A DNA stretch of 64,000 bases from Mucilaginibacter sp. (GCF_025359345.1 NZ_JANYGQ010000032.1:248001-312000), one strand, 5' to 3'; numbered from the stretch's first letter, positions 52,519 to 61,876 are shown. Made by a program: numbers and translations. The notes: generated by a model not told the origin, from the sequence alone.

Positions 52519-52911
52519 TACTGATATAGGCTTGTTGAAATTGTTGGTGCGTGGCTTTAAGGTTTAATTAAATGCCGTTAATTAACACTAAAATTAAGCA
52601 TACAAACTATCCTAAAAAATACCCAAAAAAGGTGATATTTAATTGGATGCGAAAGGCCTGAACGATGTCTTTTAATTCGGCCTAGTGCAATCGGTCGGCG
52701 GCATCGTGGGTTTGAGTGAGTTAATTGGAGAAAATATAGTAGATGAAAACTAGTCTTTTAGGGGGGTATGGATTCGAGCTAATTTAGAACCAATATTTAA
52801 CCCAGGTAGGAATGCCGTTCCATCGCCAATAAATTAACACAAATTTAAAATGCTAAAACAGGGCGCTGTCGTTTATAATATTTAGCTTTAATAAAAATTA
52901 AAACCTTTATT
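52519..52911. other. Intergenic gap with no recognised feature
   Basis: This 393-bp gap lies between the divergent T9SS and SnoaL-like genes. It is AT-rich and holds no gene, hairpin or repeat of the families seen elsewhere, apart from an isolated G6 run at 52761-52766. Promoters for both neighbours must lie here, but no clear -33/-7 pair was found. Confidence 0.5.
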
Positions 52912-53271
52912 ATGAACACACAACAAGTAGCCGACAGATTGGTATCACTTTGTCGCGAAGGCAAAAACATTGATGCCATTAATGAATTGTATGACGATAA
53001 TATAGTTAGCCACGAAGCAAAAGGATCGCCTATGGAACTTGCTGAAGGCAAGGAAGCTGTATTGGGTAAAAATCAATATTGGTATAGTACGGTAGAAGAA
53101 ATTCACAGCGGTGAAGTTTCAAATCCTATCGTTATCGGTAATTTCTTCACTGTTTCGATGCATATGGATGTTACTTATAAAGAGGGCGGAAGGATGCCTA
53201 TGCAGGAAATAGCCGTTTATGAAGTGAAAGATGGAAAAATTGTTGCCGAGCAATTTTTCTACAATATGTAA
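52912..53271 (+). CDS. SnoaL-like/NTF2-fold protein
   Basis: A 119-residue single-domain protein of the NTF2/SnoaL-like fold: an N-terminal helix (VADRLVSLCREGKNIDAINE), then the DDNIVSHEA strand and a curved beta sheet ending in VYEVKDGKIVAEQFFY. Members include isomerases, dehydratases and non-enzymatic binding proteins. No specific reaction can be assigned. A strong terminator follows 4 bp after the stop. Confidence 0.85.
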   Translation: MNTQQVADRLVSLCREGKNIDAINELYDDNIVSHEAKGSPMELAEGKEAVLGKNQYWYSTVEEIHSGEVSNPIVIGNFFTVSMHMDVTYKEGGRMPMQEIAVYEVKDGKIVAEQFFYNM

Positions 53272-53275
53272 TTGA

Positions 53276-53318
53276 CGAAGAGGCGCCCCGGGCAATCGGG
53301 GTGGCTCTTCGTTTTTTT
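53276..53318 (+). terminator. Strong hairpin with T7 tail
   Basis: CGAAGAG (53276-53282) pairs with CTCTTCG (53305-53311), with an inner GC stem CCCCG/CGGGG, followed by T7. It ends the SnoaL-like gene and overlaps the stop of the convergent SHOCT gene. Confidence 0.9.
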
Positions 53319-53829
53319 ATTCGTCAAGCAATTTCTTCTTTTGCGCATCATATTCCGCTTTGGTAATAGCGCCGGAATCAAGCAGTTTTTTTAGCTTCAA
53401 TATTTCATCGGCTACACTCGTGTGTGAAACTGCGCCCGGGGTTGTGCCGCTGCAGGGCGTCACCTCGCAGGCAGCAATGGCTTCAACTATCCAGATATCG
53501 TAAGTGCCAATGCCGCCGGCTTTTACCGTAAACATCACCTTATCGCTGCCCGACATCTGCGAGGCCATTTTAATTTTCCGGATAACTGCGGTGCTCAAGG
53601 CAAAATCCTTACGTGCGCTAAAATTATTGCCGTTGGGTCTCGGCGGAAAAAATGGTGGTGGCGTTACTTGTACATACTTAAAGTTACCTTCGGGCATCGA
53701 GCCCATGCCTACCTTAATGGTATCGCCTATATGGTAGGTTTTCCCGTTGGGGGCTTTAAATTCTTTCAGGCTTTGGCAAAATGCCACAGCAGGCAAAATG
53801 CTTATGAGTATTAATAGTAATTTTTTCAT
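53317..53829 (-). CDS. Exported SHOCT-domain protein
   Basis: A 170-residue exported protein with a signal peptide (about 1-18). A beta-rich middle part has the YHIGDTIKVGMGSM motif. The C-terminus carries a SHOCT motif, LKKLLDSGAITKAEYDAQKK, found at the ends of many unrelated proteins. Two cysteines (CEVTPC) near residue 122 may form a disulfide. The function is unknown. It converges on the SnoaL-like gene, sharing its terminator. Confidence 0.75.
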   Translation of the reverse strand: MKKLLLILISILPAVAFCQSLKEFKAPNGKTYHIGDTIKVGMGSMPEGNFKYVQVTPPPFFPPRPNGNNFSARKDFALSTAVIRKIKMASQMSGSDKVMFTVKAGGIGTYDIWIVEAIAACEVTPCSGTTPGAVSHTSVADEILKLKKLLDSGAITKAEYDAQKKKLLDE

Positions 53830-53924
53830 TTTATGGTATTTAGGCTTGGCTAATATGAACAGTTAGGATACATGTCAAACAAGCAGCGGGGCAAAATGTT
53901 TACCGGGCATGGAAATCGACCTTT

Positions 53925-54105
53925 TAGGGCAGGCCTGCGACCTGCGCTGACGGAGGCCGCCCCGTTGGGGGTTTTTTCATTTTTTTTTAGTCTTCGAGCA
54001 CCCATTAGCGATGTTAGATTAAAGTGTGCAATAATATTGTAATAAAGAATACTCCACCCAGCCCCAAAGGGGCGACACTCATCAGCGCAGGTCGCAGGCC
54101 TGCGC
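53925..54105. mobile_element. Small element with 22-bp perfect terminal inverted repeats
   Basis: GCAGGCCTGCGACCTGCGCT followed by GA (53929-53950) is repeated exactly as the reverse complement at 54082-54103. Inner GCCCCGTTGGGG and CCCCAAAGGGGC arms are also inverted. The interior holds T-rich tracts and no gene, so this is a non-autonomous, MITE- or REP-like element of about 175 bp. No clear target-site duplication was seen. It occupies most of the gap between the SHOCT and DUF1624 genes. Confidence 0.7.
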
Positions 54106-54209
54106 CAGGGGCAATGTTTCTTTTTGTATTTTATTTTTTACAAGCAGATATTGGTATTTTAATTAAATTTATTGTCAAAACATACCTGTTAATCAAGTAA
54201 ATACAACCA

Positions 54210-55379
54210 ATGACAACCGCTGCTACATCACAAAACAAACCGTCATCAAACAGGATACAAGCTGTTGACCTGCTGCGCGGCGCCGTTATGGTGCTGATGG
54301 CTATCGACCATGTGCGCGTTTACTCGGGTATGCCGGCAGGCGGGCCTGACCCCGGTATATTTTTTACGCGTTGGGTAACGCACTTTTGCGTGCCCGCCTT
54401 TGTGTTCCTGGCCGGTAGCAGCGCATTTTTGTATGGCAATAAATTAAATGACAGACATAAACTCACCCGTTTCCTGCTAACCCGGGGCCTGCTTTTGGTG
54501 GTTTTGGAGTTAACACTTATCCGCTTTTGCTGGACCTTTAATTTGAATTACGGGCAGTTTATGCTTGCCGGCGTTATCTGGATGTTGGGCTGGTGTATGG
54601 TGTTGATGGCCTTGTTTGTACGATTGCGTCCGGTAACAATGGGCATAGCCGGGTTGCTGGTGATGTTCGGGCAACAGCTTTTTCATTTCGTGCCTTTGTT
54701 ACTGCCGCAGAACTGGCGGGGTCATTTTGGGTGGTTTTGGGAGTTCGTTTATCCGTCTGACGGAGACTGGCTGCCGGGCATCAACATCCTGTATGTAATT
54801 GTTCCGTGGATAGGGGTAATGATGGCTGGTTACGGATTTGGTACCATCTTGCTTAAACAAAATGAGGATCGAAAAAAAACATGCTTGCGTATAGGGATTA
54901 GCGCTATCATAGTTTTCCTTGTGGCTTCAATATTGGTAAATTATTTCGGCCCGGCCTACAACGGCGATAAACCGTTTTTGTTTAGAATCCTCGACCAGAA
55001 AAAATATCCTGCATCGCAGCTATACCTGTTGATGACGCTGGGGCCGCTGATTGCGCTGGTGCCCTTTGCTAACCAGATCAAAGGCCGGGTTGCCGATATT
55101 TTTATAACGTTTGGCCGTGTTCCATTCTTTTATTATCTGCTACATATACCGCTAATTCACTTGCTGGCGCTTGGTGTAAATTACGTGCGGGAACGAAATA
55201 TTCACCAGGATTGGTATGGAACAGCGCCTTACACAGAAATAGCACCCGAACACCGTTGGGGCCTGCCAATACTTTATTCAGTTTTTATTATCGCCGAGGT
55301 GATACTTTATTTAGCCTGCCGGTACTATGCGAAATACAAAGCGGCCCACCCGGAGAAAAAAATATTGACATACATATAG
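54210..55379 (+). CDS. DUF1624 membrane protein (acyltransferase-like)
   Basis: A 389-residue polytopic membrane protein with about 9-10 hydrophobic segments. The RIQAVDLLRGAVMVLMAIDH opening and the FVFLAGSSAFLYG block match DUF1624, which is related to heparan-alpha-glucosaminide N-acetyltransferase (YeiB/OafA-like superfamily). It may acetylate a sugar across the membrane, which is inference from the fold. The last helix is followed by a basic tail. Confidence 0.85.
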   Translation: MTTAATSQNKPSSNRIQAVDLLRGAVMVLMAIDHVRVYSGMPAGGPDPGIFFTRWVTHFCVPAFVFLAGSSAFLYGNKLNDRHKLTRFLLTRGLLLVVLELTLIRFCWTFNLNYGQFMLAGVIWMLGWCMVLMALFVRLRPVTMGIAGLLVMFGQQLFHFVPLLLPQNWRGHFGWFWEFVYPSDGDWLPGINILYVIVPWIGVMMAGYGFGTILLKQNEDRKKTCLRIGISAIIVFLVASILVNYFGPAYNGDKPFLFRILDQKKYPASQLYLLMTLGPLIALVPFANQIKGRVADIFITFGRVPFFYYLLHIPLIHLLALGVNYVRERNIHQDWYGTAPYTEIAPEHRWGLPILYSVFIIAEVILYLACRYYAKYKAAHPEKKILTYI

Positions 55380-55527
55380 CCTGGGTTTAAACTCAAAGAG
55401 AACGGGGAAAAGAAAATTATCAGTATGTTAATTCGAGTTATTGTCTGCAACTAATTCTGTTTGTAAGCGTCTATATGGTTAAAATTGAAGATGTTAAGCT
55501 TATCCATGTAAAACCCAAATCACGGCC

Positions 55528-56154
55528 ATGAATTTAGTTAGCAGTATAAAAAATAGCACTTTGGCTGCAAAACGTGCAATTGGCAATTTTAGGCGCCCCT
55601 CCGCCAAAGCCAATGCCTTAAAGTTACAAGCCAGGGGCGAAAACCCCGCATCCATCATTATCCGCGAAGCATTGCCCGGCGATATACCGGCCCTTGCCAC
55701 GGTACATGTAAAAGCCTGGGCCGAAACATACGAAAATGCAAGGCATCTTCCCGATTTTCAACTGCGTGAACGACAGTGGCGGCAACAGTTTGAAGTTACT
55801 GATGGCAGCTGGTTTTGCATTATTGCCGAAAGCCCCAAAGGTGAATTTGTTGGGTTTGCAAAAGGTAGGGCCTATAAGCATAGTGACTTAGCCGACTTTT
55901 CGGGCGAGTTGAATAAGATATATTTACTGCGCGATTACCAGCGCCTGGGCCTTGGCAGCAAGTTGCTTTGCGAAGTAGCGCGGCGCTTTTTAGATAAAGG
56001 TATCGGGTCGATGATTTTATTTGGTGAGTCTACCAATCCATCCGGCTATTTTCATGAGGCTATGGGCGCCGCGAAGATTTACGGCGACCACGGTGAATTT
56101 CACGGCAGCTATGGCTGGCGGGATTTGCGGAAACTGGCGGCGAAATGCGCCTGA
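55528..56154 (+). CDS. GNAT N-acetyltransferase with N-terminal extension
   Basis: A 208-residue protein. The GNAT domain begins at about residue 43 (IIIREALPGDIPALATVHVK) and contains the acetyl-CoA loop LRDYQRLGLGSKLL. The first 42 residues are basic and match nothing. No later ATG exists before the core, so the annotated start is the only ATG-initiated choice. The substrate is unknown. Confidence 0.78.
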   Translation: MNLVSSIKNSTLAAKRAIGNFRRPSAKANALKLQARGENPASIIIREALPGDIPALATVHVKAWAETYENARHLPDFQLRERQWRQQFEVTDGSWFCIIAESPKGEFVGFAKGRAYKHSDLADFSGELNKIYLLRDYQRLGLGSKLLCEVARRFLDKGIGSMILFGESTNPSGYFHEAMGAAKIYGDHGEFHGSYGWRDLRKLAAKCA

Positions 56155-56256
56155 AAATAGCCGGTATTTGAAAAATAATCCAACCCACCAGCTAGGGGCT
56201 GGTCTCAAACAATTGCCATTTTCTATGGTATTGGTAAGCGGATAACCTCTATGATT

Positions 56257-56904
56257 TTAATTGTGTTTGGCTAGTTCGCTCAGTTGTTTCAAGTTGCTAT
56301 CAATCGGGTTGGCTTTCAGCAGTTTTGCAAAGTACGTGAGATTTGCTATCATCCAACGCAGCGTATAGTTTGTATAATAATATTTCTCTCCGCCGCCCTC
56401 AACGTAATCTTCGCCGCCGCCGGCCATACCAACCCAATAAGCATTTACATTTGGCGGAACAGTAAAACCAAGTTCCTGCACTGCCCATAATATCTGCGCA
56501 GCACAAGCATGGGCGCCATCCTCGTTGCCCGTTATCAGGCATCCGGCAACCTTATTATAGGTAAAATACTGGCCGGTTTTTTCGTCGGCAAACTTATCGT
56601 CATGAAAAATAGCATCCAATCGCTCAATCATCCGTTGGGTGGTCGACGCCAGGTGCCCCATCCAGATTGGGGTGCCGACAATTAAGATATTGCATTTTTT
56701 TATCTTTTCAAGAATAATGGGCCATTGGTCGCCTTTGCCCATGTCAGCATCGGTGCCCGGCCTTACGTCATAATCAACTAACCTAATAACCTCAGTTTGC
56801 ACGCCGTTATCTTTTAATTGCTGTTCTGCTTTTTTTATGAGCGCCCCCGTATTAGAAAATTCGGGCGATGGTTTTAAAGTACAATTGATTATTAGAGCTT
56901 TCAT
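56257..56904 (-). CDS. NAD(P)H-dependent flavin reductase (flavodoxin-like)
   Basis: A 215-residue protein of the NADPH-dependent FMN reductase/flavodoxin-like fold. ALIINCTLKPSPEFSN begins the first strand and phosphate loop, and TPIWMGHLASTTQRMIERLD is the characteristic mid-protein loop. The ATG at 56904 is chosen; the frame's earlier start adds 17 residues without similarity. It is divergent from a second, different FMN reductase, with about 190 bp between the two starts. Confidence 0.85.
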   Translation of the reverse strand: MKALIINCTLKPSPEFSNTGALIKKAEQQLKDNGVQTEVIRLVDYDVRPGTDADMGKGDQWPIILEKIKKCNILIVGTPIWMGHLASTTQRMIERLDAIFHDDKFADEKTGQYFTYNKVAGCLITGNEDGAHACAAQILWAVQELGFTVPPNVNAYWVGMAGGGEDYVEGGGEKYYYTNYTLRWMIANLTYFAKLLKANPIDSNLKQLSELAKHN

Positions 56905-57018
56905 TATTTTGCTGATTAAATTATTCAACTTAAAGTTTAACAATCTGTAGCGCAAATTGTTAGATATTATTTCGATTCAATTGTAATCTTAATGCAAATA
57001 ATACCGTTGGTTGTATGC

Positions 57019-57050
57019 GTTGTGTCACGTTTAATAAGATAATAATATTG
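57019..57050 (+). promoter_or_regulatory. Promoter with -33 TTG and -7 TAATATTG
   Basis: TTG at 57020-57022 and TAATATTG at 57043-57050 are 20 bp apart, close to the Bacteroidota spacing of 19. The -7 box has one mismatch to TAnnTTTG. It would start transcription about 40 bases before the ATG at 57098. Confidence 0.45.
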
Positions 57051-57097
57051 TGTGTTTAAACATTTATATTTTTGTTGTGTCATTAAATCAAAGAACA

Positions 57098-57670
57098 ATG
57101 TATAAGCTGAAAATAATATCATCAACTATAAGGCCCGGGCGTAAAGGTCCGGTAGTGGCCAAATGGATAACCGAAGCAGCAGAGGCCCACGGTGGTTTTG
57201 AAGTTGAGTTTCTCGACCTTGGCGAAATCAACCTGCCGTTAATGAATGAGGCTGTTCATCCAATTATGCGGCAGTACGAACACGAACATACCAAACAATG
57301 GAGCGCAAAAATTGAAGAAGCCGATGCCTTTATTTTTGTAACCGCCGAATATGACTATAGTTACCCCGCATCATTAAAAAACGCCCTTGAATACCTGGTA
57401 CACGAATGGGCCTACAAGCCGGTTGGCATTGTTAGCTACAGTGCAGGTGCCTTTGCAGGTGTACGGGCGGTAATGAGTTTAAAATCCGATTTGCTTTCAT
57501 TGAAAGCTATCGCACTTCACGAAATGGTAAATATTCCCGTGGTACATCAGTACGTCAATGAAGAAAATCAATTTGTACCCGATGAAAAATTGAACACAGC
57601 CTCAACCGTTATGCTTAACCAACTAACGCGCTGGACAAAAGGCTTGAAAGCGATAAAGGAAGATAAATAA
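57098..57670 (+). CDS. NAD(P)H-dependent FMN reductase
   Basis: A 190-residue member of the NADPH-dependent FMN reductase family. ISSTIRPGRKGPVVAKW is the FMN-phosphate loop, and FVTAEYDYSYPASLKNALEY is the typical second flavin-binding segment, followed by VSYSAGAFAGVRA. It reduces FMN or quinones with NAD(P)H. The ATG at 57098 is used; the frame's start at 57050 is TTG. Confidence 0.9.
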   Translation: MYKLKIISSTIRPGRKGPVVAKWITEAAEAHGGFEVEFLDLGEINLPLMNEAVHPIMRQYEHEHTKQWSAKIEEADAFIFVTAEYDYSYPASLKNALEYLVHEWAYKPVGIVSYSAGAFAGVRAVMSLKSDLLSLKAIALHEMVNIPVVHQYVNEENQFVPDEKLNTASTVMLNQLTRWTKGLKAIKEDK

Positions 57671-57860
57671 GTGGAGGAGTTCATGGTTGATGGTTTATAG
57701 TTCATGGTAGCTGCGGTGGCAGTAGACAGTCTGAAAATCAGTGGCAGTGATTAGAATCAGTGGGTAGCTATCGGCAGCATCTTTAATTATGACTGCTACT
57801 AAACACTGCTACTGCTACTATTTCCCAGGCTATGAACTATGAACCATCAACTATGAACCA
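57671..57860. repeat. Nested double palindrome between two genes
   Basis: The outer arms are GGTTGATGGTTTATAGTTCA (near 57687) and its imperfect complement at about 57828-57860, of the ACTATGAACCATC family. Inside, GGCAGTAGACAGTC and CAGTGGCAGTG on the left face GACTGCTACTAAACACTGCT and ACTGCTACTA on the right. The two word families are stacked within one 190-bp convergent-gene spacer. Confidence 0.75.
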
Positions 57861-57866
57861 AAAAGT

Positions 57867-60677
57867 CTATTTCTCCAACTCAAATCCCCAATCTCTTCCC
57901 TTGTCAATGGCTGGCACGCCCTTATCCATCCAAACCGGCATGGGGGCGCCTTTTAAAAAGTGGTCGAAGAATTGTTGTTCACGGATAGAGATATCCTTGC
58001 GGTTTTGCCGCTGAACAAGGTTATGCGCCTCGCCGTTGTATTGCAGCAGCCAAACAGGTTTGCCTAACCTGCGTAATGCGGTAAACATCTCAATACCCTG
58101 GTACCACGGCACAGCGCCATCCGCATCGTTCGACATGATCATTACTGGAGTTTTAACCTTTGGTAATTGAAAGAGAGGCGAGTTTTCAATATACAGATCT
58201 GGTTTTTCCCATAAGGTAGCGCCAATACGACTTTGAGTTTTTTCGTACTGAAACTGGCGGTTTACGCCGCTTTCCCAGCGGATACCGCCATAGGCCGATG
58301 TCATGTTTGCAACCGGTGCGCCGGCCCACGCTGCTGCATACATATTGGTTTGCGTAATCAAATAAGCAACCTGGTATCCGCCCCAGCTTTGGCCCTGTAT
58401 GCCGATGTGTGTACCATCAACCCACGAATTTTTTTTTAACGCCTCTATCCCAGAATTCACAAATTCCACCGCCGATGCGCCGGGATGGCCGGTTTGGTAG
58501 CTGATGTCGGGTGCAAAAACCAAGTACCCGTTGCTCACAAAAAATGAGATAGGCAAGCGCGATGGCGTAGGAGCAGGGGGGATGTAGCTATACAAACCTT
58601 CTGACAGCTTCTCGTAAAAATAAGCTATCATCGGGTATTTTTTTGCCGGGTCGAAATTTTCAGGTTTGTACAATATTCCTTTTGAATGAAAACCTTTTGG
58701 GGTGGTCCATTCCACTAATTCTGCCGTACCCCAGTTGTATTCTGCCTGTTGCGGATTAATGGCGCTAAGCCGGGTCTCCTTTTTCAAATCTGAAGAAACA
58801 TACAGATCAGGCGACTGTTGGTAGCTGAATTTTGTGTAAATAACCGCCGGAGAATTTTTGGCTTTTTGAAGGCTGCTATAGCCATTGGGTGCCATAATTA
58901 TTTTCTCCGGTTCAGTCATGCCGCCAAGTTCCTTTTTATAATAGCCCCATTGTTTGGTCCGCTCATCCTGTGCAATTAACCAAAGCATACTTTTTGAGGG
59001 TATAAACTTCTGCTCCGGATCGGCGCTGTTATAACGGAAGATAATTTTGTTTTTGCGACCAACGCCATTTGTTAAACTTACGGCGCTGCCGGTTTCTGGG
59101 TTAATGCTCCAAATGTCGTAACGATCGTAAATCAGCACGTTTTTATCGTGTTCTTCCCATGCAGATAATCCGTACGGCGATGGGTCGTCCGGAACATCAT
59201 TTTCTTCTTCACCCATTTTTACGCCGGTGGCCTGCGTTAAATTCGTTTTTTTTGCTGTCGCGATGGAATAACTGTGCCAGTTTTGGTCTTTGCTATCAAA
59301 CCAAACCACATATTTCCCATCAGGAGAAATGCTGTAACGGGCTTTTAGTCTATCGTTTATACGCACACGGCCGCCGGTGCGGGTATTAATAAGGTATGCT
59401 TCCTGGCCCGAGCCGCCTTCCCACTGACTTTGAACGCGGGCTCCTGTGTCAGTAAGGCCCAAAACAAAACCAGCATCATTGTTGTCTGGCATTAAAATAT
59501 CACGCATGTTCAAATCACCCAGCATTACAGTTTCCTTATCGCCAACATTCGGACGGATGATGGCCGTATAGCTCCGCCGCAATTCCCGCTGCAGGTTTTT
59601 TAATTGCTGAGGTTGCAGGTAGTCGTCTTTATAATTCCATATATCCAGCTTGGCAACCTCAAAATCAACTATCGTGGTATCAATTGGTTTTGGGATAGGG
59701 GCAGTACCAAAATAAAGCGCGTTACCGCTCTTACTGAAAAACACTTTGCCGTCGCCACTGGCGGCCCATTTCTCAGGCATGCCTAATGAATTTGGCCCCG
59801 CTGAGATATCGGCAGTATCTCTGGTTGTGTTATAGTAATAAAGTTTAAAGGGTTTTACAGGCGCTTTTTCCGGATTTTTCTCTGCAGTGAATGCCAGTTG
59901 CTTACCGGCATCGTCAAAAGTGAGGTTGCGATAATTGCCCCTGCCGGCACTTATCATTTTCAGGCTATCCTTATCAATATCATATAAATACATACCCGAT
60001 TTCACGTCCTTCGGTTTTTTAGGCACTGTTACCGCAAACGCCAGCAACTTGCCATTTTTACTAAGCTGGTATTCGGTAACATATTCAAACACGCGGGTTT
60101 TGCCGGTAAGCAATTGTTTTACCGATAACTCTGCACCTTCACGTGTTGGCGGGGCTATGGTTGTGGCAATAGCTTTTTTAGAGGTGTCGGCAGCGGCTGC
60201 TTTCTTTACCGTATCAGCAGGGGATAGGTAAGCAATTACCGGGGCTTTTTCGGCTATTTTAAACGAGCGGATAGCCGGCACTTTTTCAACGGTATTTTTA
60301 CCCAGCGTAATTATGCCCAACGTGTCTTTTGGAAACTCGGCAGGTTTTTTCTTTTTTATTTTTGCCTGGCGGATGTCTTTAAAGAAAGGTTTTATGAGGC
60401 AAACAGCAAACTTTGAGTCGAATGTCAGGCGGGCAGTATCTGCCCTTGGTACCTGGAATTTGCTGCTGTTTTTGGGATCGGTTATCACAAGATTGGCATC
60501 ACCTTGTTGTGGCTTAATTACATAAATAATCCATTTACCATCGTTGCTGATATGCTCATTATCTATGCTCTGCCAGGCATCATAAACCGAATGGTCGAGC
60601 GGCTTTTTAGCGGTATTTTGTGCGGAAGCGTTATAGAATGCAACGAGGATAAATACAGGAAGTAAAAATTTCTTCAT
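57867..60677 (-). CDS. Exported S9 prolyl-oligopeptidase-like serine peptidase
   Basis: A 936-residue exported peptidase with a signal peptide (about 1-20). A long N-terminal beta-propeller-like region (about 30-680) is followed by an alpha/beta-hydrolase domain. The catalytic serine is in GQSWGGY near 760, the aspartate in NDADGAVPW near 850, and the histidine in NGEAHNLV near 884. It resembles dipeptidyl-peptidase-type S9 enzymes of Bacteroidota, which trim peptides in the periplasm. Confidence 0.9.
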   Translation of the reverse strand: MKKFLLPVFILVAFYNASAQNTAKKPLDHSVYDAWQSIDNEHISNDGKWIIYVIKPQQGDANLVITDPKNSSKFQVPRADTARLTFDSKFAVCLIKPFFKDIRQAKIKKKKPAEFPKDTLGIITLGKNTVEKVPAIRSFKIAEKAPVIAYLSPADTVKKAAAADTSKKAIATTIAPPTREGAELSVKQLLTGKTRVFEYVTEYQLSKNGKLLAFAVTVPKKPKDVKSGMYLYDIDKDSLKMISAGRGNYRNLTFDDAGKQLAFTAEKNPEKAPVKPFKLYYYNTTRDTADISAGPNSLGMPEKWAASGDGKVFFSKSGNALYFGTAPIPKPIDTTIVDFEVAKLDIWNYKDDYLQPQQLKNLQRELRRSYTAIIRPNVGDKETVMLGDLNMRDILMPDNNDAGFVLGLTDTGARVQSQWEGGSGQEAYLINTRTGGRVRINDRLKARYSISPDGKYVVWFDSKDQNWHSYSIATAKKTNLTQATGVKMGEEENDVPDDPSPYGLSAWEEHDKNVLIYDRYDIWSINPETGSAVSLTNGVGRKNKIIFRYNSADPEQKFIPSKSMLWLIAQDERTKQWGYYKKELGGMTEPEKIIMAPNGYSSLQKAKNSPAVIYTKFSYQQSPDLYVSSDLKKETRLSAINPQQAEYNWGTAELVEWTTPKGFHSKGILYKPENFDPAKKYPMIAYFYEKLSEGLYSYIPPAPTPSRLPISFFVSNGYLVFAPDISYQTGHPGASAVEFVNSGIEALKKNSWVDGTHIGIQGQSWGGYQVAYLITQTNMYAAAWAGAPVANMTSAYGGIRWESGVNRQFQYEKTQSRIGATLWEKPDLYIENSPLFQLPKVKTPVMIMSNDADGAVPWYQGIEMFTALRRLGKPVWLLQYNGEAHNLVQRQNRKDISIREQQFFDHFLKGAPMPVWMDKGVPAIDKGRDWGFELEK

Positions 60678-60824
60678 AGCCGATTATTAACTAACTAAAT
60701 ATGATGAAATTTTAACTGTTTATTTAATATCGGATCAAAATTGTTACACTCACCACTTAATTAATCTACAATGCTGCGAGGATGATAAACTTTTCGGTTA
60801 ACATTTCTTTTGTACATTCACCAT

Positions 60825-61874
60825 GTGATAAGATCTGATTTGGAAAGTAAGCGACCCCATTTATTTTGGCCCGACTTTTTAAGGGCTTTAGCCATCATTT
60901 TAGTAATTACCATCCATTGCAGCAGCGCGGTAGGTAATTTCTCCATTAACCCGGATTTAAACTGGTGGACGGGAAATTTTTACGATTCAATATCAAGATG
61001 TTCTGTGCCAATGTTTATTATGGTTTCAGGAAGCCTGATTTTACCCAAAACTTATTCAACTAGTGAGTTTCTCCGAAAAAGAGCGACAAGAATTATTCCG
61101 CCGTTTGCATTTTGGACAGCGGTTTTTATACTGTTTAATATAATTGACCGGGGTTTACTGCAAAGCGGGCATATTTTCAAATTCATTGTATTGTCTGTTA
61201 TCAACGGCGCTTATTTCCACCTGTGGTTTGTATACGTGCTTATTGGCATTTACCTGGCAACGCCAATTATTAGCAAATGGATAAAACACGCATTGCCCGC
61301 CGACATATCATATTATTTAATTTTATGGCTGGCGGGTCTGTTGTTAAATGCGCCCATTCTAAACAAAATGGGGATCGCATCGCTATTCATTAATTTCCCT
61401 GCCTACATCGGGTATTTTATTTTAGGCCATTATCTAACTATAAAAACATTTAACACAAAACGCGTAAAGATTTATGCTGCTGCGATTTTTTTTGCCGGGT
61501 TTTTAATTACTTTTTTTGGCACTTATTTTTGGTCGGTGCATACCGGTGCTCTCAATGCTATTTTTTATGAATACGCCAGTGTAAATGTGGCGATGATGGC
61601 GGCGGGAATTTTTATTTTTGTTAAACACGTTCGCATGCCTGTATCAAAAGCTGTTACCTCAATTGTGCAACTAATTTCTGACTATAGCTTTGGGATATAC
61701 CTGATTCATCCACTGTTAGTGTTGTTTTTGGAAAGAACTAATGTGAACATAGCAAAAACATCTCCTGTTTGGGGAGTGCCGGTTACTGTTTTAGCGGTGT
61801 TATTGATGTCGATATTGATTTTGCGCTTAATTAAGCTATTACCTTTTGGCCGATATTTAACGGGTGTAAATTAG
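60825..61874 (+). CDS. Acyltransferase-3 (OafA-like) membrane protein
   Basis: A 349-residue polytopic protein with about ten membrane helices. The PDFLRALAIILVITIHCSSA opening holds the conserved arginine and the catalytic histidine of acyltransferase-3 proteins, which O-acylate sugars and other envelope molecules. No ATG lies near the start of the frame: TTG 60810, GTG 60825 and TTG 60840 are the options. GTG 60825 is taken here as the best balance of codon strength and length. Confidence 0.85.
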   Translation: MIRSDLESKRPHLFWPDFLRALAIILVITIHCSSAVGNFSINPDLNWWTGNFYDSISRCSVPMFIMVSGSLILPKTYSTSEFLRKRATRIIPPFAFWTAVFILFNIIDRGLLQSGHIFKFIVLSVINGAYFHLWFVYVLIGIYLATPIISKWIKHALPADISYYLILWLAGLLLNAPILNKMGIASLFINFPAYIGYFILGHYLTIKTFNTKRVKIYAAAIFFAGFLITFFGTYFWSVHTGALNAIFYEYASVNVAMMAAGIFIFVKHVRMPVSKAVTSIVQLISDYSFGIYLIHPLLVLFLERTNVNIAKTSPVWGVPVTVLAVLLMSILILRLIKLLPFGRYLTGVN

Positions 61875-61876
61875 CA

